A stretch of 64,000 nt of DNA from positions 10,168,001 to 10,232,000 of the forward strand of contig OU612075.1 in assembly GCA_914767715.1 (NCBI GenBank). Direction: 5' to 3'. Positions 21,188-33,100 of the stretch are shown here, piece after piece. Within the stretch, counting starts at the first letter, position 1, and every line of letters begins with the position of its first letter. A program made the position numbers and the translations under genes. The notes beneath the pieces were generated by a model. That model saw nothing but the letters and a program-made list of their open reading frames with translations, was not told the origin of the DNA and made no database searches. The stretch is from Membranipora membranacea (taxonomy: Eukaryota; Bryozoa; Gymnolaemata; Cheilostomatida; Membraniporidae).

Positions 21188-24100
21188 TTAACAGCTGCCC
21201 GACTTCACCCACAAGTCGTCCAAGGCTATATCAGTGTCTGTGACGCGTCCTGTTACCGGATTAGGTTCTAACTTCACCTCAAACTCAATCTGTGAACATA
21301 AGAAGTGTTTCTTAGAATATCAACAAAAATAAAAACGCAAAGCTAACGGGATGTGGTTAAGTGAAGAAGACAAACAGTGTTTACATTGGATGGTCCTTCA
21401 AGTTAGTTGATCATTTGTCAGTTTTATGGAGTTCTTTTGTGATCCAGATCAAGTTTGATCTAATTCAACTGCATTTCGAGTCACTCCCATTCTACTGGTA
21501 GGCCGCGACACCTCGAGGATGGGGGGCAACTCCTAGTTAAAGCAAATCAGTTTGAAATTAATCATTGGTTGAGCTGCGTTCAAAGTGGTTATTATCCATG
21601 GAAAATGCACACCTTTGTAAGAACATATATAGATATAAGAGGGGAGTTAGACTGCTCATTTTTATATGTATGGTAGTTGCTTACAGTGTAAGGGGTCGAA
21701 GTTGAAGCTATTTCCCGTTTGATTAGCTGCCAGTTTGATGACTTTTGATGGTTTTCTGTGACAAGCGTTCTCTCTCCTGCACCTCTAAGCACCTGTATAA
21801 CTCTCAGTGTGTTGAGTTGTGCTCCGATCATGTGATATGCAAACTTGACGCACACGATGCCACCTATTAAAGAAAAAATGAGCATAATTCAAACATTTTC
21901 GAGTCAACTATTTAAAATCCAATTATAAATGTGATGGACTGAAAGTCATAACAAAATAGCACAACGGAAATTGACTCTGTTTTATGTTTACTTGAAAACA
22001 AATTGTATGAAAATACCAAGAACAAGTTTGATCCAATTTGCTGTATTCCAGTTGCTCTCATTTTAATGAACGAAATTGGACTCACTGTTTGCAGGGATTT
22101 CAGGTGATATGAGAATGGCATAGTCATTGTTGCGTTTACGAGTTGCCTCCACATATGCATATTTCCTTCCACGATAAGCCTGCGTAGGCCCAGTGGACTT
22201 GGTTGGAGTTTGACCCTCTCTAATGGACCAGTCTATAGTGTCTCGGCGACTCTGTTGGAAATTGCAGTAATTTCCATTTTCAAAACCGCATAGCCAATCT
22301 GTAATATAAATTGAAGAGTTGGATTGCTACTATCTTAGTGAGTTAGTTTAGTGTTATTAGAGTGTTTGTGTGTGTGCGTTTTCTTAATACGTTGATAGGT
22401 CCTACCATTTATATTATTACTGTCTGAATTACTGCCTTCAGAGTTGAGCAGTCACTTTCATAAGGTACCCAAAGCTCAACTATTGACTGTTTCAAGGGTA
22501 GCCATCTTATATTGAGGAACCCTAGCTCAATCTGGTTAAACAAAGATAGGGTTATTGCTCGCATATACTGACCGATATTAACTTGGTTGTTGGTGAATCT
22601 GCCTGAGAAGAAACTGTTCAGTATTGCAGCCGCATTGCTTACAAGTCCCGAGCTGCTTAGGAGGCTAGTGGGCTGAGGACAGGCTGATCTGCTGATGTGA
22701 ATTGTGTCCAATGCCACATCAGAAGCCCAATCAGTACCGCGTGTGCTTGTGAAGAGAATCTGCAACCAATAGATAGATAATAGGTAATGAAGTCAATATG
22801 TATGAATATTTATATTGGTTCTCAATCACTCTAAGAGGGGACAACTCCCAAAGCTCTTGGAGCGCTGTCGGTGATGCTTGTTAACAAAAACGCTTAGTTA
22901 GTTTAGTTCAAGCTCTCGATACTTGATGATTTTTCCTTTCTACTAAAGTCCATTACATAATTTGTGTGATATTGTGAGATATCGGTGGTATGTAAAGGGT
23001 AGACAGACGACTCTTTTGTTTACCTGGTAAAATTCACTATCGGGTCCTGTGTCGACTTGGAACTGTGCGGAGTTCCAGCCTTCACCCTGGTTGCCACTCC
23101 GACTCCATAGCTCCCTCTCAAGTCCATTCTCAGGCCATAGACTTACTACCAGACTGCCAATCCCACGCCCATGCATAGAATAGTAGAAACTCACACACAT
23201 CATTTGAGCTACAACAGCAGAAATTCAGACTTTATAATTCAAATCTCCTGTTAAGTCAGACAAATAAAAATTGATCCCTTCAGACAGAATCCAATGCATT
23301 CTAACATCATTAAATTCAGACTCAGCTTAATTCTGGCATATTTTTGTGGTCCCCAGAGGTTTGAATTGAGTGAACTGCACTGTATATAGAACTCATGAGC
23401 AAGCTCCTGATGAGATCCATGAGGAAATACTCTCTTAGTTTCCCTAAGTTCACAAGATGAATGCTATACGTCAAGAGGAACAGTTGAAGGAAAATAAAGA
23501 TTTCACTACACATAAGAGGTTCAAGTTGATATATTTGAATAATGAAAATAAAGTTTGTGTAAGTTTTGTAAAAGTTTTGGCATCACCCCTCTAAGCAATA
23601 TTGACTTACCGGACTGGAATATCTTGTGAGTGGTTAGAACAGTTTTCTCCTGGCGTTCTGCATCTGACCCTTCAACATAGACATAACCAGAACCGCCCTG
23701 TGCACTTTCCGGTCCAGTACCCGTCGAGGCTGTTCCACCCTGTGAGTCACAAATAATCCAGCGTGAGAATGTGGTACTAGTATTTGACACACTGCTTGCA
23801 GATCGACTCTGTGATACGAGTCTCTCTGCGCCGTAGCAACAGTGCCACAAACTGGCCCAATTTACCTATTTACTTTTCGCCTATGAAAACTAACTTTTTC
23901 CCAGCGCGGGTAGGGTGACCTTTCAGTTTGAGAACTCAAGCACATTTGAATTAGTTCTGTCGCTACGGTGCAAAGATAACCAACCTGACTGATATACCAT
24001 TGCATGTATATCTCTGATCGATAGAAAGTGAACTAATTTACTTAGCATGAGTACCATCTGAGGGAATTTGGGGTCTCGAACCGATATCAGTTTCATTAAT

Positions 24101-27100
24101 TCGGAGCGGGAAAATGTTAGGTACTCACACTAAAATGTCTACTGGTTTTTATCGAGACTGTCGCTGATCGCCTGCTATCGTTGGTATGTATGCAATTCAG
24201 GCTGTTAACTGGCTTACCACACTGTCATCAAGACTATACTATTAACATGTGTATCTCAGATCGTTAGAGTCAATCAGCCTATCATGTTAACAGCCTGTAT
24301 CGCATACCAACCAACGATAGCAGGCGATCAGCGACAGGCTCGATAAAAACCAGTAGACATTTTAGTGTGAGTACCTAACATGTTCTCACCCCTAAGTAAT
24401 GAAAATGACGTTGGGAAAAAGGAGCACTCGTAAATTTTTGATAAGTGATTCTGACAGTATTCAATAGCTCTCAATATACTGGTACTGCCTGATGGGCCCA
24501 AATGGAAACAGTCACAAGGATCACAAAGAAACTCACGCTTTTAAGTTGCCATTTGTGGTTTTTCGCGTTAGTCAGCGCAACAAAGCTTGCAGTACATATT
24601 CCGTTTTCAAAGTCACATGATGCAAATACATCATCATCTCCAAGTTTTCTTTGTACACCAGCTATAAAAAAAAAGAAACTGAATTAGGCTTATTGCACTT
24701 TTTTGAGGGGAGAATAAAAGAAAAATTCAGACCTGCTGGTTGGTGATGTTTAATAAACTAAAATAATGAAATAGTGACTGTCTTAAGGGCTAGACTGCAA
24801 CATCTGCTAAAAGTCTGCTCAATGCTCAATGGACTGCAGTGGGATCAAAACTCAACACCTTAAAAACTAGCGTGCTCTAACCAAGTGGCCCAAGTATTAC
24901 TCATGGAATACTACAACATAGTGGAAAGTTTAGCAGAGCTTCCCAGCGTGCTCAAAACACAGCTTGACCCCTCAGTGCTACTTTACTGTGAGAATTTAAA
25001 TATTAACCAATAATAACACATTACATAAAATCATAAACATTATATATTTTATAATAAAGATTTAAATCACATAAAATACACAGATTTGTAACATGGTATT
25101 ACCTGAGGTGGAGCTGGTTGGGACTGGTGAGTTTACAGCAACTGCTACAGGTGGAAGGACAGGTCTTAAAACCGGAGCTCTGGGTGAGGGCATAGTAGTA
25201 AATTGACCACCTGCTACTACTGATGTCGGGGAACACGATCCTCTTGTTACCTGTCAACACAAAAAGAAATAATAAGCACAAGAATAAAATCAAGCTAATA
25301 TGATACAAGTTTACCTTTTCCAGAGTTACCTCCTCTTTTCATGAGGGAGACAACTCATAACAACATTGATGCAAAAGTTGCAATCAATGAACTAGTTCAT
25401 TGTTGCAATTATGTATAGCCTTGGAGTTTTGGACAAACTATAAACTCCCTGGGATAACTAATGCTCCTCATAACACAATTTGACTATATTCAATAATATC
25501 ATGTGCATATTTATTTATTGTATGGAAAAAATTATCTCCTAAAACATTGCGCAAAGAATCATGTAGTTCATGAACACTGTTTTTTTTCCCAGTAATACCC
25601 TGTCTCCAAAAAACTTAGAGATCCTGCTGGTAACATACCTTGACTTTATCAATAGCAATATCTGATTGATGTTTGGCTCCTGAAATGGCCTCAAACACCA
25701 ATCTGGTGTCAGCAAAAGACAGTAGTTGTGTGGACACTGTCTGCCAGTCATTCAGTTTGTGTTCTGATCCTAAGAGTGTTCTCCTGGCCACTGCCTTAGC
25801 GTTATTTCTGTTCTTTGCTTTCAGTGCTAGTGATCCCAGATTCCCGCCATACATGTGGTAGGAAAACTCCACACAAATCTGACCTGCAAAGCAAATAATA
25901 CAATGCGTAACGCTTATTTTACCTACAGTGCATTCATAAGGCAAATATCTTGAATTTACTCACATGGGTTTACACATATGACAAGACTAGGTACATATTA
26001 ACTATTTACAATGTGATTTGAGAAAGGGAATCCAAACAAGGAACAACAAATATCTCAACTGCTGCTACCTTTAGGAAGTTGATAAACGTGGGAGATTGTG
26101 AACCTTATAAAGCGGAGAATCTTAAAATCCAAATTGGTAAGAGAAACCAGAACTAATTAAAACTTGGTTATGTAAAAAGGGTTTAAAAGCTATTTTAATC
26201 TGCTAATCCCCATACATTAACATAATTATAATAATGTCATGTCCTATGCTCATTTTCTTAAGATTGTTGCTAATAGTCTTCTTCCTCTTCTTAGTAAGTT
26301 GATTTTTAACGACTCTAACAGAACATCCTCTGGTGTTGAATGTATTTTCAACCCCAAGCTATCTCGTACCGAAAAATAACATAAGAGCTTTTTTATCTTT
26401 TTGATGACTGACCATAACAACAGACTGATTTACAAGAAACAACTTTTGGGTTGCTTTTTTAAAACTTTTTCACCACACACGCCACACAATTGCGTTGCAT
26501 TCATTGCCATCGTCTTTGATGATGACTGAATGAAATAAACTAAATCCTCACTAACACATGCCTTATTTCACTCACCTGCATAGCCGAGTCTCGGAGACTG
26601 AAGTAAAGCTGTGTTAGACGAGCCGCTGACGGTGGATGAGTCAGCGAGTACGTAGTGTCCTCCACCTCCGGCGCCCTCTCTAGGTCCGGTCACTCCGGCA
26701 GCGTCTGCCTGCCTGGCAACTCTCTTCCAGTTGTAATGATCGAACATACCGTGATTGTTAGTCCAGCCGCACATATCCTCTCTCTCAAACTCGCAGACAA
26801 ACCCATTGGTGTCTAAATTCAATAGAGCAATGAAAATTATATATTTATACCAAACTAGTAAAAATCGACATCGTCTCTGATATTTTAATGCAGTTAAAGT
26901 GCTCTATCTCTGTTCTGTAGATGGTAGTTGAATACCATTATCAACATCATCCCAATTATAATAGACAGTTTTCTGAGCTCTTATTTATGCCTCAATTCGG
27001 AGTTGTCCTCTCTCCAGTTTGGTACTTTTAACTCACGCCGCATAGGAAAAGCCTGCTGAAAGAGTGTTATCTTGAAAACCGCTTATGATAGGATAAAAAT

Positions 27101-30100
27101 GAGTTTTGATTCAGAGTCTGCACCATTGAAAACCTTGTGAGACAGGGTTTCCAAATCATTGGAGGCTTGAATGTTGATAAATCTTAATTTTAGTGACGAA
27201 ACTCATGAAAAATTCTGACAAATTGTCCGAAAAACAGGCAGAAAATGATATAATTGACTATCCAAATACTAACATTTTTTCCCAAACTATGTCCATATTA
27301 GTTTTCAATGCCGCAGATTCTGAATCAAAAATAATTTTTATCCTATTATAAGCGGTTATCAAGATAACCCTCTTTTCAGCACATTTTTCCTATGCGGCGT
27401 GGGTGAAAAGTACCAAACTGGAGAGAGGACAACTCCGAATTGAGGCCTAAATCAGAGCTCAGAAAACTGTCTATTGGTAGGGTTGTGGTTGTTAAGTAAA
27501 TGCCACAACCAGCGACATTGACAATGCTAGAACTCAAACCAATCTTACTGCAGTTTCTGCGACTATCACATTATTCCATCAATACTTTGTTATGTTAATA
27601 AGAAACGGTTGATAATTTTATGATGTATCTCGAGTATCAAGTTGGTTTTTAGAAACTTGATAGGAGCTCTTACCGTAATCGCTGCATGTTGCACCTGATT
27701 TTCCAGAAGGGCACTGACAGGTATAGCCATTGGTCCCACTCTCCAGGCACACAGCGTCTGCAGCACATGGGTTACGAGCGCACGCCCCGCTATTACACTG
27801 GTGTGGTTCAATAGCAATATTATCAATGGCTATCAAAGAATTCCACTCCAGTGTTTGGCTTGCTTTCACTGAGAAGATGATCTACAAAGACATACAAAGT
27901 AGAACACACTGATGATGTGATAATATACTATTGAATGTGTATCACTGATCGATAGAGAGCGTGAACTAATTCACTTAGCATGAGAACCATCACAAGGAGT
28001 TTGGTATGACGACCTGTGGCAAATTTCATCAATTAGGGGCTGGAACATGTAATGTACTCATATTACATTGACTCTAACAATCAGAGATACCCATGTTAAT
28101 AGTGTAGTCTCGATGTCGGTGTGGGTAGCGAATAGAACCCCTGAGGTTGGTACCACTGACATATAAAACTAAAATAAATTATCCAGGATATTTCATAATC
28201 CGCTGGCACCATACAAAAGGCATGCATTTCCTGATACACTTCAGCTATGGAAGCTTCTACATTTGCAAAAGGCGGGTGACCCCTTCACCCAAAAAAATGT
28301 ATGCCTGTATCTCATTAGATGGGATATAATCCGGATGTTGTAATATCACAATCAGTAGTAAGAATGCAATAATAAATCAGATCGGTAATGACAGTCATTG
28401 ATAGAAGCGACAGATGACGCCACGCCCTGACTATATCAACACAGCTCTGCCTCAGCTGGATTATAATCACAGGGAAGTAGTTTAGGAAAAATGTTAGGGG
28501 GTGCAAATCCTCGAGAGTGTGAATAAATACCAGGTTTGGTATTGAAGGCTCCTCCTGCATTCGCAGTGCCCAGCCTCCCATGGGTTTTGAAATATAAATA
28601 GCAAATGGAAGTCCTAAATGAGCTGAATTTGACACAGAAAATTCAATTATAGCATTTTAAGGCCACTCTATTCAGCATTCTAGGGGAGGCAGAGCGTTCC
28701 TGCCTCCCCCAGAACTACGTGCCTGCAGGTCTGCTTCAGCGGGATTATAATCTTACCAGGCTTATTAAGCTGGATTGATGACATATGAATCAAGACAATT
28801 ACGGATTATCTCAACCTTTTTTTAGCCACCAACTACTGGCGGCAACTGCTAAGACAATTTTTTTTGGCGAGTTTGCCAAGTGCCTCGCCTGGGAATGCTA
28901 AGCGTTTTTTTGCTAACCTGACCACATACAAACATAAGCATCTATATACCTGGAAATCCTGAAAGCTCTCGACATCAACCTCCACAGGGGACCAGATCCC
29001 ATCCGTTTTACTACTTCGAGTGAATAATTCCTGGGAAAATCCAGTGGAGAGAGTTTTCTTCTGCACAGAGAGGCGAGCATTCTGATAGGTACCGCTTCCA
29101 GCAAAGATATAATTGAACTTGATGCATCTTTTCCTTATATCTGAACAAAAAAAAATCACTTTTTGATAGAACTCAAGAAGGTGTGTCATCATGCACTCTA
29201 GCAGGATGTGCATTGTTGTCACATATTTGACAGGTTTATTGGCAGGCGTGGGAGAAAACCACTGTATCCTGAACTGTCATGGTCAACTTTCGTCTGTTAA
29301 TCTGTTTTGCTTGAGATTACAAACTAACAGATAGTGGGAGATCTGCATATTATAACTATAATGTACACAGACAACTCTGAGTAGCTGAGAGAGACATAAA
29401 ATAATGTACAATATAATTGCTAAATACAACATTTTAACTTATCGATTCATCGATTTTAAATTAATTGAAAAGATAAATTTTTAACTATCCTCTGATGCTG
29501 TTATATGACAGCTGTTGATGAACTGCATTGGATGGATCCACAATTGTCACTGAGACTTTTGGGTTTTTCCAATTTTGTTCGGCCTCAGACATCAGTAACG
29601 GTGACCTACTTGTAGTTGTAAAGACAGGTGAGAGGAGCTTGGCCTCGTCTCCGTGTACACTGCTGTACTCTGTGGGAGCTCCAATAAAGAAAGCATCTGA
29701 GTTGGTGGGTGCTTGGACCAGCTGAATGAAAAAAGAGAAAATTAACTTTGCATATAGATTGAAGTATTCATGGTTTTGTGGCCAACACTACCATTGTATT
29801 GACATGCACAATGTGCTGAATGTTTTGATGCAGAGACGGTTTTAACACGCAAGTGAGTGATTGATACACCTTGTGGAATCCTCTTCCGTTGAGATGAGTG
29901 ATGGCCGTGTTTTGAGTGACAGCCGGGACCAATATCAGAATACTACATTGGTGGAAACACAGACAAAACAGCATTATTGATCATTTTTCTTCCAGACCAA
30001 CCATTCAACAGCCTCTTAGCATGATGAAGTGCTCAAGAGAATAGTCTACCAACAGCCATCAATGTGGGACTGTGGGAGGCAAAAAACGTGACCTTATAAG

Positions 30101-33100
30101 CAAGGCTCTCCCGTGAGCAAAAGTACATTGCATGAATGAACTTCCCTTGAATGATGATTTTCTAATTAAAATATTTGAAGCGCCTGGGTTTAAGTCTCAC
30201 TGAGATCAGGTGAGGAGGACTCTTGAATGATTCACCCTTTTTCTAGTCTAAGTGCTCAGACAGCTGCACTGCGAGTTAGTGGCATTACATAATCAAACAC
30301 TCAATTGAGTCTGAGCACTTAGACTTCCCTTCTTCGTACCTTTTCAATTATGCATCGGCAAAAAATCCAAGACCTACACTAGAAGTGTTTTACAGAATCC
30401 CTTTCTATGGTATTTAGAGAAATCCAGTAAACTGTTCCATTTTATTTGCTATTCCTCTGGAAGTTCCAAACAGATTTGTTTCAAGTATAGAATGCTCTAC
30501 TTTATAAATATATTATCACTACATTTAAATTTCAATTTATTCACATCACTTCTCCTCTCTTTCCCGGCCAGGGGGATGCCGACGGGGGCAAGAGTCTGGA
30601 GGGCTCAGACTTCTCCATACGCACCTCTTGGTATTTATTGCTGGCAATCATTCTCCTCAGATTAATCTGGTCTGTAAACTCGTCATTCTTAAACATACAG
30701 AACCCCTCGGAGAAGTCGCACCTCGCGGCTGCAGTATCAGCCTTCTCACAGCGTGTGCCGATATACCCCACCTCGCACTTACACGTGAACGCTGCCTGGC
30801 CAGTAGGTACGCATAGCCCCTTATTCTGACATGGCGACGTCAGGCAGCCATCTATATAATACAGATTAGCTTACATATATATATCAGACTTGTCAGAATG
30901 TTTTATAAGGTTTTAAAAGATTAAATCCCTGGTCAGTTTCAACACAGAGATATTTCGTTTTAAGTGGATTATCAAGTTTAACACGAGGCTATAGATATCT
31001 TTATAGTGTCTATAGTCTCTATCTATAGTCTCTTGATAATCCTTAGTCTCTGGTTTAACCTGACAGAGCAGGACATATGATATTGTATGTTGTGTCCAAC
31101 AGACAACCTGAAAGCTTGCAAAAAAACCTTGCAAGGTCAGCCAGACAGTTTTTAATTCTGAAAGCCCTTGAGGAGAAGAAAGTACAAGCATACTAAATTA
31201 AGAAACGCATAAATCTGAAGAATATATTAATGAAGCAAGGGATAATCCTCTAATGCAATTGTCTAACATTCTGATTCATCACAAGAAAGAATATCTAACA
31301 TCAAATAAGACATGATGATCACATTTAGAACCCCTGACCATAATCCTACATCTGTACATGATAAACGTCAGCAAAATCTGTACTCCAAACTACCTTTCAA
31401 AAACAAAAAAACGACCTAGACACAACCCGTTTGTTATGTATTTTGTCTGTGATTAACAACTTCAAATAAATGTCCTACCCTAGAGCAGCGGTGTCTTAAT
31501 ATTGACTGTCACAATCAAAGTGGGAGTCAAAATAGGAAGTAGTTAGGTTGTGTAAAGGTTAGCTAGCAATGAAGACGTTCCTTCCTAAGAAAACTTTAAT
31601 CTCCTGTAGGGATAGTTTAAGCGCTCAAACTCTGGCGGGATGCTGGTAGTGGCATTTCAATATCAACCACTTTCCCCACCCAGTGGTTGATAATGCTACT
31701 ACCAGCTATCTCAGCAGTTTGAGTGCTTGAACTGTGATTGTCTACAAACAGAAACCCCTAATCCATGTCATATGAGGAATAATTAATTTTAGTTAGCTGA
31801 CCTCTGTATGCCTGTACTGTAGCTGTAAACCCAGTACCAGCAGGAGTGGAGGTGTCCTTCGAGTCAAATATGATCATCATCTGGTTGTTTTTGTAGTCAT
31901 ATCGAGTGTCAAAAGGTCCGATGGCTCCATCGCCGCAATTACTGTGTAATAAAAATGTTTTGTACAAAAAATTTGTCTTTTCATATTTACTGTAAAGTCT
32001 CTTCATGTATCGACAAAGAGGCGGAAGGGCGGAAGATGTATATTTTGCTGAACGGAGTAGTATCATGGTATTAAGAGTTGTTCATCTCTCAGCATGCGGT
32101 CTGGCACAGACCCATTAGCCAACAATTTAAGAATTTTAACCAAAAACATATTATAGAATTCTGGATTAAGTCATTTTGACCCTACACTGGAATGCGATCA
32201 AGTGATAATCCTCTAAAGATGTCGAGTCATGGAGTAATAATCCGATCCATATACATCACAAGTCATGTGACCATCACAAGTCATGTGGTCATCACAAGTC
32301 ACGTGACCGTCACAAGTCATGTGATCGTCACAAGTCATGTGACCGTCACAAGTCATGTGACCATCACAAGTCATGTGACCATCACAGGTCATGTGACGGT
32401 CACAGGTCATGTGACCATAACCTTAATTATTGACTTACAGGTTGCCACGCTGACCGAGAACGTTATCCCTGACCTCCATGGAGTGAGTGCAGCTAGATGC
32501 CTGGCTTGATCTGATATCAAACCGAGGGAACATAACTTCTACCAGGTAGCCAGTCTGTGCAGTGATGAGCCATACACATTTACTGTTACTGTATGCACGA
32601 GGGTAGTTAGGGGTGGTGATGGTCTGAGGGGTGTTCCCTCTCAGGGTTATCACACCACCACAACCTATAAAAGATTAATATCTTGTGTAAACAGGTTGTT
32701 TTAGCTAAAACCAGTATAAATATAATATGTACTGCATGGAAGAGGAGTCGAGGTACTTTTTTTAGCCTTGTCACGCAGCAACTTTTTTTTATCTTTTACC
32801 ACCCCCCACCCCAATACAAGAAAAAAGCTAACTTTTTTCAGTATAACACAAAAACATGTAAAAAGTGACTGATGAGGTAATACCTGTGTACGTGATGTAA
32901 CAGCATGGTACAGATTTGATATAAAAAAAAGACTTTGCAGTGAAACAATCACAGGAAAATCAGCTAATCTGTTGCACAATTCGATAAGCTTACAAAGATG
33001 AATTTCATGAGCGCAACCTGGAAGTTCAGATTGGGTTTCAGATTTGGTAATACTGCAATGAGATATCCAATGTGGATACACACTGCTTGCAGATCAACTC

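Larger units (their letters stand above)
21188..24661 (-). other. MAM3 and MAM4 exons, C-terminus
   Basis: MAM3 spans 24537-24661 (CDFENGICT), 23610-23739 (STGTGPESAQGGSGY), 23024-23208 (MMCVSFYYSMHG) and the first half of 22573-22759 (VALDTIHISRSAC). MAM4 spans 22086-22298 (CGFENGNYCNF, DTIDWSI, STGPTQ), 21685-21863 (VCVKFAYHMIG) and 21188-21289 (DIALDDLWVKSGSC, then stop). The protein ends immediately after the final MAM Cys. Confidence 0.92.
27674..30851 (-). other. EGF, MAM1, EGF exons
   Basis: Exon 30625-30851 holds an EGF module (six Cys ending GYIGTRC) and the start of MAM1 (CDFSEGFC). 29870-29942 gives YSDIGP, then, after a one-base frame change, AVTQNTAITHLNGRGFHK. 29610-29721 (GDEAKLLSPVF) and 28950-29140 (GSGTYQNARLSV) follow, and 27674-27881 closes MAM1 with IAIDNIAIEPHQC and adds another EGF module ending in GATCSDY. 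Order and spacing match other MAM domains in the same gene. Confidence 0.85.

Noticed and set aside
32192-32509. Plus-strand 105-codon frame rich in TSHVTI repeats
   Set aside because: It reads across the intronic 18-bp satellite and antisense into a CUB exon.
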